Part shown: positions 7,698-15,917 of the stretch, piece by piece
Layout: each line of letters begins with the position of its first letter
Numbering within the stretch: position 1 is the first letter of the stretch
NCBI GenBank assembly: GCA_964432985.1
Contig: CAYSPT010000016.1
Coordinates: 20,277-84,276, forward strand
Length of the DNA: 64,000 nt
DNA from: CAYSPT01 sp964432985
Lineage (GTDB): Bacteria > Muiribacteriota > CAYSPT01
Reading direction: 5' to 3'
The notes under the pieces: model-generated
Databases searched by the model: none
Told to the model about the DNA's origin: nothing
What the model saw: only the letters and a program-made list of their open reading frames with translations
Translations under genes and position numbers: made by a program

Positions 7698-9056
7698 ATG
7701 ACGTTTGGAAGAATACCAGGTGTAGTACTACGTCTAGTACTGTGTCTAGTACTGCTAATGCCCGTGCTGGTCTTTACGGTTCCAGCAGCTTTTTCACAGG
7801 ATTCCTTCGGTAAAGGTTCAATGGCCACTGATGGCCCTAAGGCCACCCTCAACGTGACCGTCACCGCGGGTGACGGATCACCTCTCACAGTTCCCCTGGT
7901 CGTTACCCGGCAGGGCGAGGAGGTCGTAGACGAGGATATTACCGGAGAAAAGTCGTACCGTCTGTCTCCCGGGACCTACCGAATCGAGGTGGAATTCTCC
8001 GGACAGCGCAAAGATGAAGAGGTGTCCATCACTGAAGGGACCGCCCGGGGTGTGCTGTTTACCTTCCCTCTCTTCAGGGTGGAGTTTACGGCACTGAGCC
8101 GAAAGGGCAAACCGGTGGCCGCAAAGTACCTGGTACAGCGCCGTGACGACCGGGTAGCTATTATCAGCGGTAAGATAAAAAAGAAGGACGAGGGTGTTTC
8201 GGCTCTCTACCTGGCAGCGGGAGAGTATGTGGCGGTCATTTCCCGCGGTGGCGAGTATTATGAGATGCACTTCGAGACAGGCGGTCTCACCGTCCAGCAC
8301 GTTACGGCCCGGTTTGGGTTGGCGGTCCTGTTTCTGAAAGCCCTGGTGGGGGATAAAGCCAGCAAGGCGTATTATGAAATGTACTCCTCCGCGGGACTCA
8401 AGGTACGGGCCGGCAGTGTCTACCCAGAGGGTGTCCGTGTCAACGTCGATCCGGGTGACTACGAACTCAAGGTCTACCGGCAGGCGCGGTCCGACGTGAT
8501 TATAACCAGGCAATGTGATCTCAGAGCAGGTAAGGAGACGGTGGAAGAAATAAACTTTTTAGGGACTGTCCGTTTGACCAACCGCGGTATTGACGGACGT
8601 CCGCGGTGGGGCTGGTACTTCGTGCAGGATGGTTCCGGCCGTCGGGTGGACGAAGGTATCATTCCCCGTGGCGGCAAAGATGTTGTGCTCGACCCTGGGA
8701 CCTATACGGTGGAAGTGTTTCCGGCGGCATACACCGGTCTTGGCGTCACTCACCAGGTAACACTTTCCCCGGGTGATATGTCCTCCCAGGAGACGGATCT
8801 CGGCGGGGCCTTGAAGATCCAGTTTTTTCACCGGCAGACTGGTGCCTCCGACGCGTATTATCGGCTTTACAGTAGTTCGAATTCCAGAAAAATACTGGAA
8901 GAAGGCCGCCTTCTCGCCGGCGAAATCCTGTTTGCGGCGCCCCCCGGTTCCTATCAGGTTCATGTTGCCCCCAATAAAAAATCGCGGCACTGGATTAAAA
9001 AGAGCGCTAATGTCTCCAGCGGCGGCATCACTACAGTGAAGTGCGTTTATCCGTAA
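7698..9056 (+). CDS. Exported multi-domain beta-sandwich repeat protein
   Basis: 452 residues, signal peptide ending near FSQD (about residue 34), then five or six similar beta-rich modules. Each contains a motif of the LSPGTYRIEV type (also VDPGDYELKV, LDPGTYTVEV, AAPPGSYQVHV), the pattern of PEGA-like or carboxypeptidase-regulatory-like folds. No enzyme motif is visible. ATG 7698 follows an AGAAAGGA ribosome site by about nine bases. The LolD-like ATPase gene starts ten bases after the stop, so they are probably co-transcribed. The signal-peptide coding part contains a small TAGTACT triplication. Likely a periplasmic or surface-associated binding protein. Confidence 0.75.
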   Translation: MTFGRIPGVVLRLVLCLVLLMPVLVFTVPAAFSQDSFGKGSMATDGPKATLNVTVTAGDGSPLTVPLVVTRQGEEVVDEDITGEKSYRLSPGTYRIEVEFSGQRKDEEVSITEGTARGVLFTFPLFRVEFTALSRKGKPVAAKYLVQRRDDRVAIISGKIKKKDEGVSALYLAAGEYVAVISRGGEYYEMHFETGGLTVQHVTARFGLAVLFLKALVGDKASKAYYEMYSSAGLKVRAGSVYPEGVRVNVDPGDYELKVYRQARSDVIITRQCDLRAGKETVEEINFLGTVRLTNRGIDGRPRWGWYFVQDGSGRRVDEGIIPRGGKDVVLDPGTYTVEVFPAAYTGLGVTHQVTLSPGDMSSQETDLGGALKIQFFHRQTGASDAYYRLYSSSNSRKILEEGRLLAGEILFAAPPGSYQVHVAPNKKSRHWIKKSANVSSGGITTVKCVYP

Positions 9057-9066
9057 AGGACCGGCC

Positions 9067-9783
9067 ATGGTTTTTGCGCGCAGAAGCACCATTACAATCC
9101 GGGAACAACCGCTGGTCAGGCTGGACGCCGTTACCCATTGGTACGAAAAAGACCGGGAGCGGCGTGTACTTCAAGACATCACCCTCGATGTACGCGATGG
9201 AGAGTACCTGGCCGTCATGGGTCCGAGCGGGTCCGGGAAAAGCACGCTTCTTATGATTATGGGGACGCTCCTGTATCCCGCTGAAGGGCGGGTAGAGCTG
9301 TTCGGCAGCCCGGTGGCCCACTGCACAGATGCCGAGCTTTCAGTCACGCGGGCTGACTGTCTCGGATTCGTGTTTCAGGCACACCATCTTCTGCCGGAGT
9401 TTACCGCCGTTGAAAACGTCCTGCTGCAGATGTATTCTGCTGGAATTCCCCGCACACCCGAGTGTCTCGCGCAGGCACTTGGCGTGCTGTCACGGGTAGG
9501 GCTTTCGAAAAAAACAGACTCTCTGCCCGGAAGGCTCTCCATGGGGGAGCGGCAGCGGGTCGCTCTGTCTCGGGCGGTGGCGCATCGTCCTTACCTGCTG
9601 CTCTGTGACGAACCTACCGGCAGCCTGGACGTTGAATCAGGCAGCCGTGTTCTTGACATTATCGATGAACTGAGGAGCGACACGGTCCGGGGAGTGGTCG
9701 TGGTCACACACAACCCTTCAGTGGCTGAACGAGCTGACCGGATCATTACCCTGGTTGACGGCCAATTGCAGGGTCAGGCTTGA
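9067..9783 (+). CDS. ABC transporter ATP-binding protein, LolD/MacB-like, without a partner permease
   Basis: 238-residue nucleotide-binding subunit. Walker A GPSGSGKS (about 52-59), Q-loop in VFQAHH, signature LSMGERQR (Met replacing the usual Gly), Walker B YLLLCDEP and the H-loop VVTH are present. It resembles LolD/MacB/FtsE-type ATPases acting with four-helix FtsX-like permeases. No such permease is adjacent: the upstream gene encodes an exported repeat protein and downstream is ftsZ. The partner must be elsewhere. An 18-residue polar N-terminal extension precedes the usual family start. Confidence 0.9.
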   Translation: MVFARRSTITIREQPLVRLDAVTHWYEKDRERRVLQDITLDVRDGEYLAVMGPSGSGKSTLLMIMGTLLYPAEGRVELFGSPVAHCTDAELSVTRADCLGFVFQAHHLLPEFTAVENVLLQMYSAGIPRTPECLAQALGVLSRVGLSKKTDSLPGRLSMGERQRVALSRAVAHRPYLLLCDEPTGSLDVESGSRVLDIIDELRSDTVRGVVVVTHNPSVAERADRIITLVDGQLQGQA

Positions 9784-9919
9784 CTTTTTTACATTTGCGG
9801 TTTGCAGCACTCATTTACTTTACTTTGGCATCGCTACGAGGGCATCTTTCTGTAGGATTTCTACAAACAAACACCTGCGTAAAAATGACAATAAATAAAA
9901 CTGAGTTTTCTGAGACCTA

Positions 9920-9928
9920 TGGTATAAT
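9920..9928 (+). promoter_or_regulatory. Extended -10 promoter upstream of ftsZ
   Basis: TGGTATAAT gives a perfect -10 (9923-9928) with the TGn extension. No good -35 is found at the expected distance. It lies about 90 bases before the ftsZ ATG, leaving an AT-rich leader. The rest of the 235-bp intergenic region holds no gene that I can see. Confidence 0.55.
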
Positions 9929-10018
9929 GGCGAAACTGTAAGGCTAATCAACTTTTAGCTAATCTGTTTGTAATGGTATTCATAATAACAATATATAAAA
10001 CGCGGGAGTGATTTACTT

Positions 10019-11065
10019 ATGTTCACCAGCGCTCCGTCCCCATATGGGGTGGACATCAGAATCGTAGGGTTGGGATCTAGTGGAAGTAATGTCCTGGACA
10101 GGATGATAGACTCCGGTTTGACCGATGTAGAGTACATCGCTATCAATACAGATTCTCAGGCGTTGTCTACGTCAAAAGCAAAAATGAAAATACATATCGG
10201 AGAGAAAATTACCCGGGGACTTGGCTCGGGTGGGGATCCCAAGCGGGGTCTGGATTCGCTCGAACAGGACAAGGAAAAAATTACCTCTGCCCTGGAGGAT
10301 GCCGACCTGGTATTCATCACCACCGGTCTCGGTGGTGGAACCGGCACCGGATGCGCCGCTCGTATAGCGGAGATCTCCCGCACGCTGGGCGCTCTGGCGG
10401 TTGGTATTGTCACCAAACCTTTTTCTTTCGAGGGCAAAAAGAGAATGCGCAACGCCGTGGAAGGGCTGCACCACCTGCGCGACAAGGCCGACACCGTGAT
10501 TTCCATTCCCAACGACCGTCTGCTCGAAGTGACGGAAGCCCGCACGACTCTTATCGATGCCTTCAAAATCGCCGACAACATACTGCGGTACGGTATTCAG
10601 GGAATCATTGATTTGATTGTTGCTCCCGGACTGATCAACCTCGATTTCGCCGATGTTCGTACCGTGCTCAACGATGGCGGCAATGCCATGCTCGGAATGG
10701 GACGGTCTGATTCATCGGATGACCGGGCCTTACGGGCTACCGAGGAGGCGCTGGAAAGTCCGCTTCTCGAGTACCCGGTGGAGGGTGCCAGACGGGCATT
10801 GATCAACATTACCGGCGGAGTGAACATGAGTCTCCCCGAGATTGACCGGGCGTGCAAGCGCATTACCTCGGTGCTGGATCCTGATGCGAATATAATTTTC
10901 GGAGCGCTCATCGATGAAAACGCCGGTGACGAGTTCAGGGTGACCATCGTGGCCACCGGTCTGGGAGTAGAAGCCAAAGGCCTCAACACCGTTCCGGAAC
11001 GCAAGGTGGTCAACGCCTCCTCCGATTCCATCGATATTCCGGCGTTCCTGAGACGGAGACGCTGA
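10019..11065 (+). CDS. ftsZ: Cell division protein FtsZ
   Basis: Tubulin-like GTPase that polymerises into the division ring. 348 residues: N-terminal nucleotide fold with a modified first loop (GLGSSGSN in place of GxGGGGxN), tubulin signature GGGTGTG (about 105-111), T7 synergy loop GLINLDFADV with the catalytic Asp (about 205), and the conserved C-terminal tail IDIPAFLRRRR that binds FtsA/ZipA-type anchors. The linker before the tail is only about 20 residues, short for FtsZ. ftsA, ftsQ and the mur genes are not next to it, so ftsZ has left the usual dcw cluster. RBS GGGAGTGA precedes the ATG. Confidence 0.95.
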   Translation: MFTSAPSPYGVDIRIVGLGSSGSNVLDRMIDSGLTDVEYIAINTDSQALSTSKAKMKIHIGEKITRGLGSGGDPKRGLDSLEQDKEKITSALEDADLVFITTGLGGGTGTGCAARIAEISRTLGALAVGIVTKPFSFEGKKRMRNAVEGLHHLRDKADTVISIPNDRLLEVTEARTTLIDAFKIADNILRYGIQGIIDLIVAPGLINLDFADVRTVLNDGGNAMLGMGRSDSSDDRALRATEEALESPLLEYPVEGARRALINITGGVNMSLPEIDRACKRITSVLDPDANIIFGALIDENAGDEFRVTIVATGLGVEAKGLNTVPERKVVNASSDSIDIPAFLRRRR

Positions 11066-11075
11066 ACGGGAATTT

Positions 11076-11138
11076 GCCCCGAAAAATGCAGTAGATTTTC
11101 TATTGCGGCAATGAGATAGCCGCATTTTCCGGGGTGGC
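11076..11138 (+). promoter_or_regulatory. Two mutually exclusive hairpins between ftsZ and the STAS gene
   Basis: CCCCGAAAAATGC (11077-11089) can pair with GCATTTTCCGGGG (11122-11134) with one mismatch. Inside it TGCGGC (11104-11109) pairs with GCCGCA (11119-11124). The two 3' arms share GCA at 11122-11124, so both cannot form fully. This resembles an attenuator or 3' end processing structure; no T-run follows. Confidence 0.4.
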
Positions 11139-11167
11139 AATAAGGGACATCCGGATTTCCCCGGTAG

Positions 11168-11536
11168 ATGGAGAACCGGCAGGAAATGTCTTTACATTCC
11201 ACTATCTTTGACGAAGGCTCCGTCCGGGTTGTCGAGATCTACGGCGATCTGGTTGCTGAGGAGACCGAAAACCTGCGAGCTATCTTGGAAGACCTGATTG
11301 CGGATGGATGCTGCCGGGTGGTGCTCGATCTGAGCCGGGTCGACTTCATGTGCAGTTTTACCCTGGGCGTACTGGTAACCATGCTGAAGAAAACCCGGGA
11401 GCAGGGCGGGGATATGAAACTGGCCGGCCTCAACAGCTGGCTGAGGAACCTTCTGAAAATAGCCCAGGTGGCAAAGATTATCGATATATACGACACCTCC
11501 ACCGAGGCTGTGAAAGCCTTCGCGACTCACGCCTGA
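11168..11536 (+). CDS. STAS-domain anti-sigma-factor antagonist-like protein
   Basis: 122-residue single STAS domain of the SpoIIAA/RsbV type. The region VDFMCSFTLGVLVTMLKKTR contains the Ser at the usual phosphorylation position of DxxSxxLG. Such proteins bind an RsbW-like kinase/anti-sigma factor and are reactivated by a PP2C phosphatase. No RsbW-like gene is here, but a GAF-GAF-SpoIIE phosphatase is encoded near 60-62 kb. The start is unsettled: ATG 11168 lacks a ribosome site, and ATG 11186 has GGCAGGAA immediately before it, rather too close. Confidence 0.85.
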   Translation: MENRQEMSLHSTIFDEGSVRVVEIYGDLVAEETENLRAILEDLIADGCCRVVLDLSRVDFMCSFTLGVLVTMLKKTREQGGDMKLAGLNSWLRNLLKIAQVAKIIDIYDTSTEAVKAFATHA

Positions 11537-11653
11537 CAGGATTCGCGGTGCTCAACTCTTTTGCTTTTTTACCATGAGGCCATTCATTCGCTTCACTGTT
11601 GCTTCGCAAAACGTTCGTTCATCAGAGCTTTGTCTTATGCAAACCTGAACTTT

Positions 11654-14278
11654 CTACGGAAGGTCCAGGAACCGGATGAATTGTGTGCCGGTTACCAGCG
11701 GTTCCAGCAGCAGGCGCACCGCCGGTTTGGTCTCCGGGTGGCGGTTGATGATCGCTGCGGCGTGAGGACCCCAGGCGTAGTAAGCATAGATCAAATCCCG
11801 TCCTCCCGGTGTCTTGAGCAGGAATGAATCCCGGAAAACACGGAGTGTGTCGATTTTCTCATCAAAGCGTGTGTCGTAGGCCGCAGTGGCGATGAAGCAT
11901 CCTCCGCCTCCCGGGCTGTCGGCCCCCGACCCGGAAGAGGTGGTGAGAGGAATGGTTACCGTACCGGCTGCGTCACCGTTCTGGCTGTCCACGGTAATCA
12001 TGGTGTTTCCCGGGACGATGCCCGCCCTGAACACGAAAGCGATGCTGCCGCTTGATATCTCCACTTCGGCGGTGGTAGCGTAGGCGTCGTCTTCCTCCCC
12101 CACAGCCCTTACTTCGCCGCTTCCCACGGTAATTTCCACGTTGAATTTCTCACCGTCTACGATGGTGTTCTGGTTGACATCGGTAATGGTGTCCGAAACC
12201 ACGGTGGCTTCCGAGGTGCCGTTGGACAGCAGGCTGGAGGGAGTGGCGGTGAGGACGATAAGCCCCGTGGGCAGCCCGGGATCCTGCGCGGTGATGTCCT
12301 GCATGGCGGACAGGATGTCGAGTTTTCCGTATCCCCAGGTGTAATTGGGAGCGCTCCCGCCGTAAGCCGAGTGAGTAACGGGCGCGTCCACATACGCGTT
12401 CTGGGTGATCAGGGTGTCGACCTCTTCGGGGGTGAGCGAGCTTTTCTTCTGCAGCAGCAGGGCCAACGCCCCGGCAGCTACGGGAGACGACATGCTGGTG
12501 CCGTAAAAGTACACGTGCTCACCGTCCTGGCTGCGGTCGGTGGAAGAGATACCGCCGTACAGCAGGGCATCTTCAGAAAGCGTAGCGCCGATATAGGTGC
12601 CCGGAGCAGCTATCTCCGGTTTGTAGCCAGTCAAAACCACGTTTCGCGATGGTCCGCGGCTGGAGCTCTTGGCGATGTCGCCAACGCTGTTTTCCCCGGG
12701 AACCGTGTACTGGGTTCCCAAATACGAAGTCCACTGCTTGCGGGTAACGTAGTTGGCCACCGCGATAATTTTAGATCCGCACGCTGGCAGCCCCACGGTC
12801 ATCTCCCCGTCGCCGCCGTAGACAGCCCCGTCGGGGGATGTGCCGAAGTAGCCATACTCGTTCCAGGCGTCGAACCGGGTAGCCACGGACCCGGTGTGGA
12901 TCCTGCTGTAGAGCTTGAAGTAGATGTAGTTCAGGCCAATCTTCGATCCGGTGGCCGAGACTACCACGTGCCGGGCGCTGTTGTCGATGTTCTGTATCTC
13001 GGTGGCGTCCAGGTCCATGGAGCCGTAGAAGGTGCCGCCTCCCTGTATCTGGATGTTCTCCTCGCTCCACCCCGGTACCACCCAGCCGGTGTCGCCTACC
13101 AGGGCATGGCCGTTATCGTACGCCTCCAGTTTGAAGTCCAGCTCACCCGGCGGGTCATACCAGATGTCGACATAGCACTCCGATTCACCGGCGTAGAAAT
13201 ACATCTCGGTGTACCGTTCGGTGACGTCGGCGGTGTATCCCAGGTGGATATCGTCCTGATACTCGTTGCCGGCGGCGGCCACGATGATTTTGCCCGGCCC
13301 GGCGTGGTTGTTGATGGCGGCGGTGAACTCGTCGGTCCCGTCGTGAGCTCCCTCGTGAGTGCCCAGGCTCAGGTTGACCACGCAGGGTCTACCCAGTGCC
13401 TCGGCTTTGCCGAATATGTAGTCCACCCCGGCGATGACGCTGGTAGTGTCGAAGTCGGTCTTCACCACGATGATGTCGGCCTTGGGGGCCGTTCCGGTGA
13501 ATCCGCCCGCCGCCCGGCCGCTGGCCGCGGCGCACCCGGTTACGTGGGTACCGTGACCATCGGTATCGTGCTGGTACACGCCGCCGGTGAGCGGGTTGAG
13601 GGCTGCCGTGATCTGACTCTGGGTGTACTCTGTTCCGAAGGTCTGACCGGTGGGAAAGGGCCCCCGGTTGTCTTCCTGGTCCCAGATGTACAGGATGCGG
13701 GACGTGCCGTCTTCGTTGACGAAATCGTCGTGTTCGAAGTCTATGCCCGAGTCGATAGTCCCGATGATGACACCGGTGCCCTGGTATCCTTTCGGCAACT
13801 CCCCTAACTGAGGGTCGTGGACGTGGTCGGCCTGGATTTCCGGTACTGCGATGGTGAGAAGCGGCTTTGTCACGGCGGACCGCGACACGTAGAGAACGCC
13901 CGGCCTGCGAGACAGAGCGGCGATGCGGTTGGTGGGTACGCTGGCTGCCACGATGTCGCCCGACACGGATTTCACCAGCCCGCCGGTTTCCGTGATCCAG
14001 CCGGTGAGGCTGTCCATGTGTTCAATGTCCGCCCTGATCAGGATGTTCAGGGGGGCCGGTGCCTGCTTTGCCATGGTACCGCCGCCGCTTCGCCCCTGCA
14101 GGCGTGATAGGGTGATTCTCAGGCCCGGGCCGATGACCGGTGATCCCGCTCCGCTTGCTGCCTCGCCCGTTGCCCCGTCATCCGCCAGTCCTGCCGGTGG
14201 AACCGAAACCAGACATGCCACTAAAACAAGGGCACCAAACGCTGCTGTTATGTACCTGGATGTAAATGAACGTGTCAC
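11654..14278 (-). CDS. Exported S8 (subtilisin-like) serine peptidase with CFI-box C-terminus
   Basis: 874 residues, GTG start with AAGGAG seven bases upstream. Signal peptide (about 1-32), an inhibitor-like prodomain (about 75-135), then the subtilase domain with Asp in TIDSGID (about 176), His in DGHGTHVTG (about 241) and Ser in GTSMSSPVAAG (about 593). A long beta-rich insert sits between His and Ser. An invasin-like Ig module (about 690-780) follows, and the end carries GGGGCFIATAAYD plus a hydrophobic YYAWGPHAAAII stretch: the CFI-box C-terminal domain known from NCBI annotations, probably a sorting or anchoring module. It lies 55 bp downstream of wbpA on the same strand. All triad residues are intact. 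Confidence 0.93.
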   Translation of the reverse strand: MTRSFTSRYITAAFGALVLVACLVSVPPAGLADDGATGEAASGAGSPVIGPGLRITLSRLQGRSGGGTMAKQAPAPLNILIRADIEHMDSLTGWITETGGLVKSVSGDIVAASVPTNRIAALSRRPGVLYVSRSAVTKPLLTIAVPEIQADHVHDPQLGELPKGYQGTGVIIGTIDSGIDFEHDDFVNEDGTSRILYIWDQEDNRGPFPTGQTFGTEYTQSQITAALNPLTGGVYQHDTDGHGTHVTGCAAASGRAAGGFTGTAPKADIIVVKTDFDTTSVIAGVDYIFGKAEALGRPCVVNLSLGTHEGAHDGTDEFTAAINNHAGPGKIIVAAAGNEYQDDIHLGYTADVTERYTEMYFYAGESECYVDIWYDPPGELDFKLEAYDNGHALVGDTGWVVPGWSEENIQIQGGGTFYGSMDLDATEIQNIDNSARHVVVSATGSKIGLNYIYFKLYSRIHTGSVATRFDAWNEYGYFGTSPDGAVYGGDGEMTVGLPACGSKIIAVANYVTRKQWTSYLGTQYTVPGENSVGDIAKSSSRGPSRNVVLTGYKPEIAAPGTYIGATLSEDALLYGGISSTDRSQDGEHVYFYGTSMSSPVAAGALALLLQKKSSLTPEEVDTLITQNAYVDAPVTHSAYGGSAPNYTWGYGKLDILSAMQDITAQDPGLPTGLIVLTATPSSLLSNGTSEATVVSDTITDVNQNTIVDGEKFNVEITVGSGEVRAVGEEDDAYATTAEVEISSGSIAFVFRAGIVPGNTMITVDSQNGDAAGTVTIPLTTSSGSGADSPGGGGCFIATAAYDTRFDEKIDTLRVFRDSFLLKTPGGRDLIYAYYAWGPHAAAIINRHPETKPAVRLLLEPLVTGTQFIRFLDLP

Positions 14279-14333
14279 CGCTTACTCCTTAATTAATTGC
14301 CTATCGCCGTGGATGAATGTCCGGTTTAGCACA

Positions 14334-15641
14334 CTAGAGCTTGACTATCTTTTCCCTGTACTTGGTCACTTTTCTGGTGGCGTTTCTGCAGTCGAACACC
14401 ACCGGGGCACGCTTGACGATATCGACGTAGTTGTAATCCGAGTGATCGGTGGCAATAACCACGCAGTCGCATTTATCCAGGTCTTTCTTGCTCAGCGGAG
14501 TGCTTTTCAGCGTGTCCCCGTTGAGTTGGATCGTTGGGACATACGGGTCGTTGTACTTGATATTCGCCCCTTTGAGGTCGAGAAGCTTGATAACTTCCAG
14601 TGCCGGTGATTCTCGCATATCGTCGATGTCCCTTTTGTAGGCCACCCCCAGCACAAACACGGTGGAGCCTTTTAATGGCTTCCCGTTCTGGTTGAGGATG
14701 TCCATGAGCTTCTGCACCACGAACCGGGGCATGTTCCCATTTATTTCACCGGCCAGCTCGATGAGTTTCATGAAGAAGTCAAAGGTCTTGGCTTTCCAGG
14801 AAAGGTAAAAAGGATCGATGGGAATGCAGTGGCCGCCCAGTCCGGGCCCCGGATAAAACGGCATGAATCCGAAAGGTTTGGTGGCGGCGGCGTCCACTAC
14901 CCGCCAGATATCGATACCCATCCGGTCGCTCATCAAGGCCAGTTCGTTCACCAGGCCGATGTTGACGCTGCGGAAGGTGTTTTCGAGCAGTTTTACCATT
15001 TCGGCTTCCTTTGGGTTCCCCACCTCCACCACTTCGGAGATTACCTGGTCGTAGAGCAGTGCCGCCAGGCGGGTACACGTATCGGTCACGCCGCCAACCA
15101 CCTTGGGTGTGTTGCCGGTGGTGTACTTATCGTTTCCCGGGTCGACCCGTTCAGGTGAAAAAGCCAGGAAAAAATCCTTACCTACGGTGAATCCTTTCTC
15201 CTCGAACATGGGCTGTACCAGCTCTTCGGTGGTGCCCGGGTAGGTAGTGCTCTGAAGGACGATCAATTGACCCGGTTTCATGTGCTCGGCCACAGACTCG
15301 GAAGCTTTGTAGATGAACGATATGTTAGGATCCTTTGTCTTCCTCAATGGTGTCGGGACGCAGATGATAATACAGTGCATCTTTTCCAGCAGCGACATGT
15401 CCGAGGTGGCGGTTATCATTCCCGACGACGTGTAGTTCTTAAGCTCGTAGCTCGATATGTCTTTAATGTAGGAGTCTCCCCGGTTGAGTTCGTTGACTTT
15501 GTCCTGGTTGATATCGAAACCGGTAACCGAGAAACCTCCCTTGGCAAACTCGCACGCCAGCGGCAGCCCCACATATCCCATTCCGATTATTCCGATAAGA
15601 GCCTGCCGTTTGCGGATCTTATCCTCGAGGTTTTTGATCAC
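14334..15641 (-). CDS. wbpA: Nucleotide-sugar 6-dehydrogenase, WbpA/TviB type (UDP-GlcNAc dehydrogenase)
   Basis: NAD-dependent four-electron oxidation of a UDP-hexosamine to the uronic acid, for surface polysaccharide synthesis. Rossmann motif GIIGMGYVGLPLA near the N-terminus, central helical dimer domain, catalytic Cys in GPGLGGHCIPIDP (about 271), and a C-terminal UDP-binding domain with VLGVAYKRDIDDMRESP. Closest to the WbpA/VipA subgroup rather than UDP-glucose dehydrogenase. I place the start at GTG 15641 because AGGAGG ends about eight bases upstream; a GTG at 15659 would put that ribosome site inside the gene. No glycosyltransferase or epimerase lies beside it, so it supplies precursors to a pathway encoded elsewhere. 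Confidence 0.9.
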   Translation of the reverse strand: MIKNLEDKIRKRQALIGIIGMGYVGLPLACEFAKGGFSVTGFDINQDKVNELNRGDSYIKDISSYELKNYTSSGMITATSDMSLLEKMHCIIICVPTPLRKTKDPNISFIYKASESVAEHMKPGQLIVLQSTTYPGTTEELVQPMFEEKGFTVGKDFFLAFSPERVDPGNDKYTTGNTPKVVGGVTDTCTRLAALLYDQVISEVVEVGNPKEAEMVKLLENTFRSVNIGLVNELALMSDRMGIDIWRVVDAAATKPFGFMPFYPGPGLGGHCIPIDPFYLSWKAKTFDFFMKLIELAGEINGNMPRFVVQKLMDILNQNGKPLKGSTVFVLGVAYKRDIDDMRESPALEVIKLLDLKGANIKYNDPYVPTIQLNGDTLKSTPLSKKDLDKCDCVVIATDHSDYNYVDIVKRAPVVFDCRNATRKVTKYREKIVKL

Positions 15642-15743
15642 GCTTCGCTTCCTCCTCACAGAGATGAAATATCATTGCTTGATATCAGGTAAATGGTAGT
15701 AAGCATTATCAAAATGTGAGTCTCTATAGTGATGTTATACGTT

Positions 15744-15759
15744 ACCTTATTTATAAGGT
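15744..15759. promoter_or_regulatory. Inverted repeat in the wbpA upstream region
   Basis: ACCTTAT-TT-ATAAGGT, seven-base arms, next to a minus-strand TTGACA (15762-15767). A regulator site over the wbpA promoter is possible, but I cannot see a good -10 at normal spacing. Confidence 0.3.
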
Positions 15760-15828
15760 TATGTCAATAAACCGGCTGCTGCACGGCCTGTATAAAAATG
15801 TATCCAATGAGCGCCTGCAGGCAAATAT

Positions 15829-15858
15829 TTGACAGTCTGATTACCGTGGTCGTATAGT
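15829..15858 (+). promoter_or_regulatory. Sigma-70 promoter of the kinase operon
   Basis: TTGACA (15829-15834), 18-base spacer, TATAGT (15853-15858), 59 bases before the GTG at 15918. Eleven of twelve consensus bases match, the best sigma-70 promoter in the window. Confidence 0.7.
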
Positions 15859-15917
15859 GGTTTTTACGGTACTACCTGGCGCGTGACGTGACTCTGGTGT
15901 AACGGGAGGTATGGATT

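Noticed and set aside
12371..13807. 478-codon open frame antisense to the subtilase gene
   Set aside because: It is a high-GC shadow of the subtilase frame: the minus-strand protein has a complete catalytic triad, the antisense one has low-complexity Gly/Val/Arg content and no ribosome site.
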